A DNA stretch of 64,000 nt, from positions 253,464 through 317,463 of the forward strand of contig NZ_JBNPXV010000006.1 of the NCBI RefSeq assembly GCF_050433125.1. Reading direction: 5' to 3'. Positions 26,601-36,000 of this stretch are shown here, one piece after another (positions within the stretch are counted from its first letter, which is position 1; every line of letters begins with the position of its first letter). This stretch comes from Roseimarinus sediminis. GTDB taxonomy: Bacteria > Bacteroidota > Bacteroidia > Bacteroidales > Prolixibacteraceae. The notes under the pieces are model-generated. The model was given only the letters and a program-made list of their open reading frames with translations, was not told the DNA's origin and did no database searches. The position numbers and the translations under genes are program-made.

Positions 26601-27034
26601 AAGAAAGCTCCGAATTTGTGGGGCAGGGCTTTGGGCAGGCACCGGCCAGTTGGAGTTTGAGTCCCGATGCCGGTTTCTTTGGAAAAATAGAACATTCGGC
26701 CATGATCATTCGCTCGGGCGATGGCAGCAAAAAGGCCAGCTGGAGCATTGCCTTGCCTGACGAAGCCTACTACGATGTATATGTGTACCTGAATGCGCCA
26801 CGGCGTTTCGGCCCCCGACGTGGCCGGGGTGGCGACGATGGAAGCTATCACTACATCATCCCTCATGCCGACGGTACCGAAGAAATAGAACTCAAAGTAG
26901 ATGATTTTGAAGACGGATGGAACCTGCTGGGCTCGTTTTACCTCTCGGGCGACAGTGCCATGGTAACGCTTACCGATGCTGGTGGAGCAAGCCGTGTGGT
27001 AGCCGATGCCGTAAAATGGGTGAAGCAGAAATAA
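23684..27034 (+). CDS. ABC-2 permease fused to inactive M1-peptidase-like and golvesin-type domains
   Basis: A 1116-residue protein (ATG 23684; a TTG lies 6 nt earlier). Residues 1-290 are an ABC-2-type membrane domain with about seven hydrophobic helices. Residues 300-800 have the M1/gluzincin layout (N-terminal beta-sandwich, then a helical thermolysin-like domain ending MGSFIADWYNTTGLPAF), but no HExxH is found; the expected place reads VNYISSDECPVINYAFESYL, so it is probably non-catalytic. A Gly-rich linker (GGGGGGRGGFFG) follows. Residues 943-1116 match the golvesin/xanthan-lyase C-terminal domain (IVDNRDAGF, YIIPHADGT, GWNLLGSFYLSG, VVADAVKW). ABC-2/M1 fusions are known in Bacteroidota; the golvesin addition looks unusual. 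Confidence 0.82.
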   Translation: MISFENITTISRYERKILLRSWFFRIFAILSLFIIGMYSGTMLFNFNPFTWSFRSMPSSMIYANMFLLNIFQSVIAVFLATDFMKRDKKLNTSEVLFIRPMTNGEYLGGKTLGLISVFMYLNLLVMLLTSIMLIISDQVEFQLLPILLYFLLVSIPSLVFIIGLSFFVMNLIKNQPIAFILLLGYIALVLFYLGDKVNYLFDYMAFVKPLPYSDIIGFSNPGDVLIHRLSYFLLGIAFIFFTSWRLNRLPNKQYAGTYAAVLMLVFALLAGAGFFQLYKQHRQTIEMREQYSVVASDWYKRAVPQLKACNIELEHAKNMKASAEMLLFNDTGSTLDTLFFTINPGFKVESVNIAGEEIAEFSQRLQLVFVPLERFMTNGEELTVTIHYSGLPDQRIAYLDTDDEDFLAYDRFMNLRIDRQYGFYSDDYVLLTKELLWYPLPGVFYDPLRPAIFSQQFTRFNLKVKTSKGLLPQSQGSRTSSDSLTYEFEVRDPLPQLSLAIGRYVEKKIDLDGIAVKLAHIEGHDFYTRHLSALQDTLSDLLFEFLDDYERPLGLYYPYQNFSLVEVPVQFATQAHTWTSAQAHNQPQIIHYPEWGFNLRQADFKSSARQVERNSERNNEGLSEAEIQARVFTGFLRSTFAAEDADMRFGQQDGQAGKANPYSIFPNYYYYVNYISSDECPVINYAFESYLMKGEDNPRQMFMSRMSGLGDNELANQLLKERSLKQIIAEVEDQQDIARVLRAKGAYLLTWMEKQIDDPQFEQYLLDYLYNNSYRNISYEELAADLSKRFDTEMGSFIADWYNTTGLPAFGVGTYQVFETIDQSQAVFLVRTKVTNYSDVDGMVKFTFQTGGGGGGRGGFFGAAAESEPEERIYLVDAGQTKEIQMLLYEAPRSVIFNSLLSENIPSSMMQFGLNAEKNNKLAAEEYERVVDQPVELYNENELIVDNRDAGFTSYDPALENPLRKFVESRKKEESSEFVGQGFGQAPASWSLSPDAGFFGKIEHSAMIIRSGDGSKKASWSIALPDEAYYDVYVYLNAPRRFGPRRGRGGDDGSYHYIIPHADGTEEIELKVDDFEDGWNLLGSFYLSGDSAMVTLTDAGGASRVVADAVKWVKQK

Positions 27035-27089
27035 ACATTGATCCCGATAATTAATAAAAATGCCTCGCAAAGGATGAAAGAAAATTAAT

Positions 27090-28583
27090 ATGAATAAGAT
27101 GAATACTAGCAAATGGTTTTTTATGCTTGTGCTTGTGCTGTTCTTTCAGCAAAAAGGTACAAGCGCACAGGAGCTTTATACCCTTGAGCATACCCTCGAA
27201 GTTGCTTATGAAAACAGTCCGGCCATTCAGCAATCGAAACTGAACCTGCTTAGGAGCCGCGAATCACTGAATGCACAAAAAGCAGCCCTCAAATCGAGGT
27301 TTGCACTCAATGTAAGCCCCTTTACCTACAGCAATCAGCGTGAATATTCCCAGGACTTTCAGGAATGGCGAACCTATGAGAACATGGGATCGAACGGTAC
27401 TTTCAGTATTTCGCAGCCCATTAAGGCAAGCGACGGTACCCTGAGTCTGGTGAACCGTTTTGGTTTTCAGAGCAGCGCACTCAACGACAATGATCCGGTC
27501 AATTCGTTTAGCAACAACGTACAGTTACGTTTCGATCAGCCCATTTTTACCTACAACCGCACCAAGATGAACCTGCGTGAACTCGAGCTCGATCTGGAAA
27601 ATTCATTGCTGAGTTATGCCATGCAAAAGTTGAACATCGAAATGCAGGTAACACGTTATTTCTATCAGGTTTATCAGCAGCAGCAAAGTTTACTGATCAG
27701 CCGTGAAGAGCTCGACAACCAGCAAAAATCATTCGACCTGATCAAGAACAAGGTGGAAGCCGGTTTAGCTGCCCGCGAAGAATTATGGCAGGCCGAGCTA
27801 AACCTTGCCAATGCCCGCTCGTCGGTTTACAATGCCGAAGTGTCACTTGCCAATGCCAAAGACGAATTGAAGCAAACCATCGGCTTGCCGCTCGAAGATG
27901 AAATGGACATCATCGCCAATGTTGAGGTGAAAACCATCGATGTGGAAATGGCCGATGCCATCGACTATGCGCTGAAGCAGCGGATGGAATTACGTCAGCG
28001 CGAAATCGACATCGAAAATGCACGTTTCAATCTTATTCAGGTCGATGCCAATAATGAGTTCAAGGGAAATGTATCCCTGGCGGTAGGACTATTTGGAGAT
28101 AATGAAGAAATTGGAAAACTCTACGATTCGCCCACCGATAACCAACAGGTGGCCTTGTCGTTTGAAATCCCGCTTTGGGACTGGGGACAAAAACAGTCGA
28201 GCCTGAGGGCTGCTGAAGCTTCGTTGAAAATGCAGGAGCTAAATTTTGAAAACGAAAAAGTATCGATCAAATTAAATATCCGCCAGATTTACCGCGATTT
28301 ACAAAATATGATCAACCAGATTGAAATCGCGCAAAAAAGCATCGAAAATGCACGCCTGACCTACGAACTGAATCTCGAAAAATACGAAAACGGCGATTTG
28401 ACGGGGATGGACCTTAGCCTTTACCAGAACCAGCTCTCATCGCAAAAAAATGAACTGACCAATGCACTCATCAACTATAAGTTGGGACTCTTGAACATGA
28501 AGATTCAGACGCTCTGGGATTTTGAAAAACGGACGAGCATTGTGCCTTCGGTTTATTCTCCTGAATTTGAAGACATCAATTAG
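27090..28583 (+). CDS. TolC-family outer-membrane efflux protein
   Basis: A 497-residue outer-membrane channel protein with a signal peptide (FFMLVLVLFFQQKGTSAQ). The mature protein has the two-fold coiled-coil repeat of TolC: long heptad helices such as SREELDNQQKSFDLIKNKVE and NLANARSSVYNAEVSLANAK in the first half, and LNFENEKVSIKLNIRQIYRD in the second, with the ENGDLTGMDLS-type hairpin near the end. It would carry substrate across the outer membrane for the adaptor and RND/ABC parts encoded next. It starts 55 nt after the permease fusion. Confidence 0.93.
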   Translation: MNKMNTSKWFFMLVLVLFFQQKGTSAQELYTLEHTLEVAYENSPAIQQSKLNLLRSRESLNAQKAALKSRFALNVSPFTYSNQREYSQDFQEWRTYENMGSNGTFSISQPIKASDGTLSLVNRFGFQSSALNDNDPVNSFSNNVQLRFDQPIFTYNRTKMNLRELELDLENSLLSYAMQKLNIEMQVTRYFYQVYQQQQSLLISREELDNQQKSFDLIKNKVEAGLAAREELWQAELNLANARSSVYNAEVSLANAKDELKQTIGLPLEDEMDIIANVEVKTIDVEMADAIDYALKQRMELRQREIDIENARFNLIQVDANNEFKGNVSLAVGLFGDNEEIGKLYDSPTDNQQVALSFEIPLWDWGQKQSSLRAAEASLKMQELNFENEKVSIKLNIRQIYRDLQNMINQIEIAQKSIENARLTYELNLEKYENGDLTGMDLSLYQNQLSSQKNELTNALINYKLGLLNMKIQTLWDFEKRTSIVPSVYSPEFEDIN

Positions 28584-28632
28584 TAACAGTTAAATAAGAA
28601 CAGCAATGAACTACCACATAAATCAAACAGCA

Positions 28633-29688
28633 ATGAGATTACAAGTATTCGTTTTGGGCCTGGCCCTGTTGCTCCTTGCCTCTGCTTGCCAAAATCAGCA
28701 GTCAACACAGGGAGCCGATGTAAGTGTACCGGTAAGGGTAAACGATGTGAAAAAGAAAAGCATCTACAACACGCTGGCAATTAACGGCACTGTTTCGCCC
28801 GAGGGAAGCATTGAGCTGAGCACCGAAGCCGAAGGAAACTACCGGCTGATGATCAATCCCGCAACGAATAAACCCTTTAAAATGGGCGATCGGGTGAAGA
28901 AGGGACAGGCATTGGTTCAACTCGAAAACAAGGAATATGAACTGAGTATCCGCATGGAAGCCAAAAAGCTCGATCTGGAAAATGCCCGACAGGAATACGA
29001 AAAGCAGCAATCGCTTTACGACAAAGGCGGGGTAACCCTGCGCGAATTGCAAACTTCGGAGCTGGGCTATTTGAATGCCAAATATGATTTTGAAAATGCC
29101 GAATTGCAAATGAAGAAGCTGGTGGTGAGTGCCCCCTTCGAAGGAGTGATTGTTAACCTGCCTTATTTTACACCCGGAGTGAGGGTGCCATCGGGAACAC
29201 TGGTCGCTTCGGTCATGAATTACAGTTCCCTTTTACTAAATGCCGAATTTCCCGAGAAATTTATTGCTACAGTCACACTGGGGCAGGAGGCCTTTGTAAC
29301 GAACTATAACCTGAAAGACGATACTTTAATGGCGGTCATTACCGAGCTCTCACCGGCCATTAACGAAGCCACCCGCACTTTCAAGGGCGTGCTTGAAGTT
29401 AAAAACCCCAACCTGCTGATGCGCCCCGGAATGTTTGTCAAAGCCGAAATTGTGGTGGAAAAACGCGACAGTGCCATTGTGATCGACCGCGACGTGATTC
29501 AAAACAAGCGGCGTGGCAAGGTGGTGTTCATTGTTGAACGCAATGCTGCCGTTGAAAAACCAATTAATACCGGTATCGAAACCGATACGGAAGTGGAAAT
29601 TCTTAGCGGATTGAATACTGGAGAAAAACTGGTGGTTGAAGGTTACGAGATGCTGTCGAATCGTACCAAGGTAAAAGTTCAAAATTGA
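28633..29688 (+). CDS. RND efflux periplasmic adaptor (membrane fusion) lipoprotein
   Basis: A 351-residue HlyD/AcrA-type adaptor. The signal sequence ends LLLLASACQNQ, a plausible lipobox with the acylated Cys, suggesting anchorage in the inner membrane. It contains the biotinyl-lipoyl half-motifs (KMGDRVKKGQALVQLENKEY and LVVSAPFEGVIVNLPYFTPG) flanking a coiled-coil hairpin (LENARQEYEKQQSLYDKGGV), then beta-barrel and membrane-proximal domains. ATG 28633 gives a compact signal peptide; ATG 28606 would add nine residues. It should bridge the TolC protein to the inner-membrane RND proteins. Confidence 0.92.
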   Translation: MRLQVFVLGLALLLLASACQNQQSTQGADVSVPVRVNDVKKKSIYNTLAINGTVSPEGSIELSTEAEGNYRLMINPATNKPFKMGDRVKKGQALVQLENKEYELSIRMEAKKLDLENARQEYEKQQSLYDKGGVTLRELQTSELGYLNAKYDFENAELQMKKLVVSAPFEGVIVNLPYFTPGVRVPSGTLVASVMNYSSLLLNAEFPEKFIATVTLGQEAFVTNYNLKDDTLMAVITELSPAINEATRTFKGVLEVKNPNLLMRPGMFVKAEIVVEKRDSAIVIDRDVIQNKRRGKVVFIVERNAAVEKPINTGIETDTEVEILSGLNTGEKLVVEGYEMLSNRTKVKVQN

Positions 29689-29839
29689 AAAAAATTAGAT
29701 CAAAGATAAGAGACCGAAGACTTAAGACCTGTAGCTTGAATGGTGTGAACTGTGATGTAACTATGTCTTATGAATCACAAGTATCCTCATCTTCAATTTC
29801 ATGTCTTGGCCTTTACTCTAACATCTAATAGCTGAAAAG
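29689..29839 (+). repeat. Repeat-like spacer with terminal inverted repeat between adaptor and RND genes
   Basis: This 151-nt spacer is long for the locus. It is bounded by ATTAGAT (29694-29700) and ATCTAAT (29823-29829) and holds an internal TGTGAT/ATCACA pairing and a run of purine-rich AAGAC-type words. It may be a copy of a short intergenic repeat or a small insertion; no coding signal is seen. Confidence 0.35.
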
Positions 29840-32800
29840 ATGAAGAAATTAACGCAATTTTCGGTCAACTACCCGGTTACGGTGTTGATGATGGTGATGG
29901 CTGTTTTGTTGCTGGGCTACATCTCATTCTCACGGCTGGGAGTTGACCTGTTTCCCGAACTAAACAATCCCCGCTTGTACATCGAAATGGAAGCAGGCAA
30001 CCGTCCGCCCGACGAAATAGAAAACCTCTTTGTTCGTAACATCGAAGCGCAGGCCATCAGGCAGAGCGATGTGGTGAATGTATCGTCGCTTAGCCGCGTG
30101 GGCTATGCCACCATCACCGTTGAGTACAGCTGGGGCAAGGACATGGATGAGGCTTTTCTCGACCTTCAGAAGGCCATGACCACCTACGCCCAAAATATAG
30201 ACATCGATGCCATAAGCATAACTCAGTACGACCCGAATGCCATGCCGGTCATGGTGGTTGCGCTGAAAAACGACAAACTGCTCAACCTCGACGAAGTGCG
30301 CAAGGTGGCCGAAAACTACATCCGAAATGAGCTGATCAGGCTCGAAGGAATAGCCGATGTAAAACTGGCCGGCGAAGAGGTGGCCGAGGTTCTTGTTGAA
30401 ACCAATCCCTATTTGCTCGAAGCATACGGAATTACCGCCTCAGAGCTGAGTCAGAAAATACAAAGCTATAACCGCAATGTGTCTGGCGGATCGATCGAGG
30501 AAAACGGAGTCAACTTCAGTGTGAAGGGGCTGAGCATGATTAGCTCGCCCGGCGATCTGGAGCGTATCATCGTTGGCATGAAAAGCGAAGAACAAATCGA
30601 CGGATCGGTGGCAAGCGTACCCGTGTATCTTTACGATGTAGCCTCTGTTTCAGTTCAAAATAAAGAACCCGAAACCATGGTGACCCTGAATGGGGAGCGT
30701 TGTATTGGCTTGTCGGTGTACAAAGAGCCCCGCTACAATACGGTGAAGGCTGTAAAAGCACTGAACGAAGCCATGGATGACATCGGCAAAGCCTTGCCGG
30801 GTTACGAATTTACCGTGGTAAAAAACCAGGGAAAATTCATTAGTGGTGCCATTAAGGAAGTACGACAATCGGCATTGGCCGGCATCTTACTGGCCATCGT
30901 GGTGCTGTTTGTTTTCTTAAGACGCATTAGTACCACCCTGGTCATCAGTATTGCCATTCCCGTATCAATTGTGGCCACTTTTACCCTGATGTATTTTCAG
31001 GGACTCACCCTGAACGTAATGACTCTGGGTGGTCTGGCCCTGGGAGCGGGGATGCTGGTCGATAATGCGATCATCGTAATGGAAAATATTTATCGCCACA
31101 TGGAGCGCGGTAAGAGTGTAGTTCGTTCGGCCATCGATGGTGCTGCCGAAGTGGGGGGAGCCATCACGGCTTCTACCTTAACAACCATTGTTGTTTTCCT
31201 GCCAATTGTTTATTTGCAGGGAGCTTCGGGCGAGTTATTCAAGGACATGGCCTGGACAGTGGCCTTTTCGCTGCTTTCATCGTTGGCAGTTGCCATTCTG
31301 GTCATTCCTGTTCTGGTAAGTAAACTGTTTGGAAAGAAAGCCAAAGCACCGCAGGCAAAATCAATTAAAATGAAATGGTATCCGCAGGTACTGGAGTGGT
31401 TTCTGCGTTATCGCTGGGGAGTGATCGTTGTAGCAGCAGTGCTTACCGGGGCTTCGATGCTCCTGATTCCCCGCATTGGAAGTGAATTCATGCCCGGTGC
31501 CACATCCGATAATTTTACTGTAGAATTTGAATTGCCCGAAGGTTCGTTATTGAAAACATCGGGCGCCACGCTGGAAAGCATCGAAAGCATGATACACGAT
31601 GCCATGGGTGACAAAATTGCATCGGTGTACACCCAGGTGGGCGAAGTGGCTGCAAGTGCAGGCGGAACTAGTCTGAGCAGTGAAAATAGTGCTTTAATGT
31701 ATGTGAGCCTGAATGCTGTCGGTGTTGAGGCCTATGACCAGGTGATGCAAACATTCAGCAACATCATGGCGGCCAACAACGAGGTGGCTTTTACCTTTAA
31801 ACAGGAAGAGGGTAGCCTGCAGTCGACCCTTGGAAATAACGAAGCTCCTTTGGTGGTTGAAGTGGTGGGCGAAGATCTTGAGATCATCAGCGAGGTAACG
31901 GCCCGCCTGAAAACCGTTACCGAAGGAATGAATGGCTTGTACAATGTTGAAAGTTCCATCGAAAACGGAGCTCCCGAAATTGATATTTACATCGATCGGG
32001 TTCAGGCAGGTTATTTTAATCTTACGGTTGAGCAAATTATTTCGCAACTGCAAAACCGTCTCGAAGGGCTTGATGCAGGTCAGTACGACGAAGGAGGGGA
32101 GATGCGCGACATCACCATCAGACAGCCAAAGCTGAGCAAAAAAGAACTGGAACTGCTGGAGATTACCAGTGGAGCCAACAAATACCGACTGGCCGATGTG
32201 GCCATTATTACCGAAGAACAGCTTCCGCGCGAAATTCACCGCAGCAATCAGAGCAGGGTAGGAAAAGTAAGTGCCTATGTTGATGAATCGGTGGCTTTCG
32301 ATCATGTAGTCAGCAGCCTCGAGGAGAAGATTGCCGAATTGCCCATTCCCGATGGCTATCGCATACGCATGGCCGGCGATGAAGTAAAACGTCGTGAATC
32401 GATGGAAGGTCTGACTTTTGCACTCATCCTGTCAATCATACTTGTTTACATGGTGATGGCCTCTCAGTTTGAATCGCTGATTCATCCGTTTACCATTTTG
32501 CTCACCATTCCGCTGGCCATGGTAGGTGCAGTACTCACCTTCTTTTTCCTCGGAACACCGCTTAACATTATGGCTTACATTGGGATGATTATGCTGGCGG
32601 GTATCGCGGTGAACGACTCGATAATTCTTGTAGATACAGTGAATCAGCTAAGACGAAAGGGCATGGAAAAACGACTGGCCATCGTTCAGGGTACCCTGCA
32701 AAGAGTTCGGCCCATTATCATGACCAGCTTAACAACCATACTGGCCCTGTTGCCACTGACCTTTGGCTTTGGCGAAAGTGCCGAGCTGCGTTCGCCCATG

Positions 32801-32929
32801 GCCTGGGCCGTAGTTGGCGGATTGATCACATCGACCCTGCTGACTTTGGTTGTAATCCCTTGTGTTTACGATGTGATGACTAAAAAGGAAATAGTCAATA
32901 GAAAGAAGGAAATGGTCAATAGTCATTAA
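29840..32929 (+). CDS. RND efflux permease
   Basis: A 1029-residue proton-driven inner-membrane pump of the RND superfamily with two repeats of one helix, a large periplasmic loop and five helices. In the TM4 region it reads LGAGMLVDNAIIVMENIYR (Asp408 kept, the second Asp of AcrB replaced by Asn) and in the TM10 region LAGIAVNDSIILVD, where AcrB has Lys940. This pattern is common in the SwrC-like branch. The last 15 residues (KKEIVNRKKEMVNSH) are encoded by repeat-like DNA that continues into the spacer. It is followed 71 nt later by the RND-ABC fusion. Confidence 0.94.
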   Translation: MKKLTQFSVNYPVTVLMMVMAVLLLGYISFSRLGVDLFPELNNPRLYIEMEAGNRPPDEIENLFVRNIEAQAIRQSDVVNVSSLSRVGYATITVEYSWGKDMDEAFLDLQKAMTTYAQNIDIDAISITQYDPNAMPVMVVALKNDKLLNLDEVRKVAENYIRNELIRLEGIADVKLAGEEVAEVLVETNPYLLEAYGITASELSQKIQSYNRNVSGGSIEENGVNFSVKGLSMISSPGDLERIIVGMKSEEQIDGSVASVPVYLYDVASVSVQNKEPETMVTLNGERCIGLSVYKEPRYNTVKAVKALNEAMDDIGKALPGYEFTVVKNQGKFISGAIKEVRQSALAGILLAIVVLFVFLRRISTTLVISIAIPVSIVATFTLMYFQGLTLNVMTLGGLALGAGMLVDNAIIVMENIYRHMERGKSVVRSAIDGAAEVGGAITASTLTTIVVFLPIVYLQGASGELFKDMAWTVAFSLLSSLAVAILVIPVLVSKLFGKKAKAPQAKSIKMKWYPQVLEWFLRYRWGVIVVAAVLTGASMLLIPRIGSEFMPGATSDNFTVEFELPEGSLLKTSGATLESIESMIHDAMGDKIASVYTQVGEVAASAGGTSLSSENSALMYVSLNAVGVEAYDQVMQTFSNIMAANNEVAFTFKQEEGSLQSTLGNNEAPLVVEVVGEDLEIISEVTARLKTVTEGMNGLYNVESSIENGAPEIDIYIDRVQAGYFNLTVEQIISQLQNRLEGLDAGQYDEGGEMRDITIRQPKLSKKELELLEITSGANKYRLADVAIITEEQLPREIHRSNQSRVGKVSAYVDESVAFDHVVSSLEEKIAELPIPDGYRIRMAGDEVKRRESMEGLTFALILSIILVYMVMASQFESLIHPFTILLTIPLAMVGAVLTFFFLGTPLNIMAYIGMIMLAGIAVNDSIILVDTVNQLRRKGMEKRLAIVQGTLQRVRPIIMTSLTTILALLPLTFGFGESAELRSPMAWAVVGGLITSTLLTLVVIPCVYDVMTKKEIVNRKKEMVNSH

Positions 32930-32977
32930 GAAAGTTTTCTAATAACTTTTTCCTTAGTGACTAATGACTCTTTTTTT
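32921..32977 (+). terminator. Hairpin and T-run between the two RND genes (possible attenuator)
   Basis: AGTCATTAAGAAAG (32921-32934) pairs imperfectly with CTTTTTCCTTAGTGACT (32946-32962) across the RND stop codon, and CTTTTTTT follows at 32969-32976. It could be a partial terminator that lowers expression of the fusion gene, or a by-product of the local repeats. Confidence 0.4.
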
Positions 32978-33000
32978 CAATGACTTATAAAACATAAAAT

Positions 33001-36000
33001 ATGGATTTTATTATCCGCAGAAGAACACTGATCAGCATGGTTTTTTTAGCCATGGTGATGTTGGGGATCATCTCGTACAATAAGTTGTCGATGGAGCTGT
33101 ATCCAACGCCTGAGTTGCCCACCATGGTGGTGATGGTGAACTCGACCATCGAGGTGGATCCGGGTTACATGGAAAAGCAGGCCATTATTCCGCTCGAAGG
33201 AGCCATTGGTCAGATGGACGGTGTGGAGGAAATCAGCTCGATGGCTACCCGGCGAAACGGAACCATCGAAATTACCTTCAACGAGGGGGTGAATCTGAAG
33301 TATGCGCAGTTGCGCCTTCAGGAAAAGCTGAATGAGGTGAAAGCCGAAATTCCAGCTGAATTTATGATTGTGCTCGACAAGGTCGATTTGCGTGCCATGC
33401 TCAATCAGTTCATGAGCATTCAGGTGCTGGGCGAAGGTGGTGTTGACCGCTTGCGGAATGTAGCTGAAAAGGAAATTCAGGATCCGCTGCTGAATATCGA
33501 CGGCATTTCGAGTGTGAACATCTATGGAGGAAGAGAAAAATCAATCGAGATAGAAATTGCACCCGATGTGGCCGAAGCCTACGGACTTACCCCGGCTCGC
33601 ATTCGCCAGTTGCTGCAAAGTGGACATAACGAGCGGACTTTTGTGGGCGAAGTGTACGATGCCTCGGCACGCTACTATGTGAATGTGTCGGCTGAGTTCA
33701 AAGATATTTCAGACATCGGGAAGGTGGTTGTCGACCGCACTTCGGGCATCCTGCTCAAGGACATTGCCACCATTACCTTCGGAACCAAAGAGGAAACATC
33801 GTACAGCAGGGTGAATGGCATGGATGTAATTTCGATGGTACTAATCAATGACAACACAGCCAACCTGATTGACCTGTCGCACCGCACCCGCGAAGTGATT
33901 GATGAGCTGAACCGGCAGCTGAAACCGGTGGGCGTTGAGTTGCTGGTGCAGAGCGACTCGGCCGAAACAATGGAGAAGAACATCGACCAGATCATCGAGC
34001 TGGCACTGATTGGCGGAATACTGGCGGTGATCATCCTGTGGTTCTTTCTTCGGAACATCAGGCTGGTATTTACAGTAGCACTTTCGATTCCCATTTCGGT
34101 GTACGCTGCCTTCAATTTCTTTTACGCTTTTGGTATTACCCTCAATAGCATAACCCTGGTAGGAATGGCACTGGCCATTGGCATGCTCATCGATAACAGC
34201 GTGGTGGTACTTGAGAACATTTACCGGCTGGCGGGGCGGGGGGTGCCTGTACGCGATGCGGTGGTGAACGGGACCCGCGAGGTTTGGCGCTCGGTTTTTG
34301 CAGCCACGCTCACCACTGTTTGCGTGTTTCTGCCTTTCCTGTTTACCGACGACATCATTGTGAAATTATTCGGAAGACAAATCGGTGTTTCCATTGTCTC
34401 GACCCTGATGATCTCTTTTTTGGTGGCACTCTTGCTCATTCCCATGGTGACCTATTTGATTTTGAGGCGGGAGAAACAGCAAAACCGTATGGCCATTTTT
34501 GAAAAAGTATCAATCAGAAACCGTATGGTACAGGTGTATCTGCTCTTGCTGAAAACGGCCATGCGTAATCCGGTGACGACCATTATTAGCGGCCTGGTGG
34601 TGTTTTTTGCCACGCTTTTGATAAGCCTGGCCACGCAAACGCAAAGCCTGCAGGAAGTCGAGAACAACCAGATGAACCTTTACGTGACCATGGACTCGGG
34701 GGCTACCCTCGAAACCACCGACGAACTGGTGACTGGTCTTGAAGAAGCACTGATGGAACTGGCCGAAAGGGATTTTATCAGTAGTAAAATTGAAGAAGAA
34801 AGTGCGGTAATTACCCTGGTTTTAAAAGAGGATTTTGGAAAAATAGCGGGTCGTGATTTCCAAAGTATCCGCGGTGAAGTGGAAAACATCATGGATGAAC
34901 ACGATCGAGGTGCCGAAATCGACTTTGAACAATCAGCCGCCAGTGAACAGTCGGGTACCGGTGGTGGCGGCATGCGTCAGGGCCAGCGAATGGAGCGGAT
35001 GATGGGCATTGGATCGAATCAGGAACGGGTAATCATCAAAGGGGAAGATTATACCATGATGGAAAAGGTGGCCGACGATATGGAAGATTATCTCGAAGAC
35101 ATGGACCAGATTGGCCGTGTACGCGATAATCTGGCTTCGAACCGTCCTGAAGTGCATCTCTTGTTCGATCCCGAAATGACCGGCCGAAACAATGTGAGTA
35201 TGACCAATGTGATGAGTGAATTGTCATCGTTCAGAAAAGAAGTAGAATCGGGCTTTTACTATCAGCACAACAACGAAGAATATGCCATCGTTATTCGTAC
35301 CGACACGGTGAAGGAACTAACTCCCATGCGAATGACTGATCTCGAAGACCTCGAAATTCAGAACAGCGAAGGCTCAATCTTTGCATTACAGGATATTTCG
35401 CGCATTTACTATAGCCGTGGAATTTCGCGCATCAACCGGCTGAATCAGGAAAAAACCATCGAGCTGACCTATAGTTTCGATGATGAAATCACCGGCGATA
35501 AGGATTTACTCGAAGGGGCCCGTACCGAAGTTGATAATTTGGTGGCTTCGATCCCAATGCCTGCCGGTATTGCCGTTGAGGTGGTTCATGAGGAAGACGA
35601 TTTTGCTGCTTACTATCCACTGATAGCACTGGCTTTCTTTTTGATTTACATGATTCTGGCTTCGGTTTTTGAGTCGTTTGCCACTCCGTTTGTAATGATG
35701 TTCTCGATCCCGCTGGCGGCAATAGGTTCCCTGCTTTTACTCATCGCATCGGGCAACTCCTTATTGTCGGCCAACACGCTTACCGGCTTTATCATTTTAC
35801 TGGGGGTGGTGGTGAACAATGGCATCATCCTGATCGACTACAGCAATATTCTGCAAAAGCGCGGTTATCGGCGTCAGCGTGCGCTCATGATGGCCGGACT
35901 GGCACGTTTGCGTCCCATCATGATTACAGCCATAACCACCATTATTGCCATGTTGCCGCTGGCCATGGGCAAATCGGAGTATGTGGGAATCATAGGTGCC

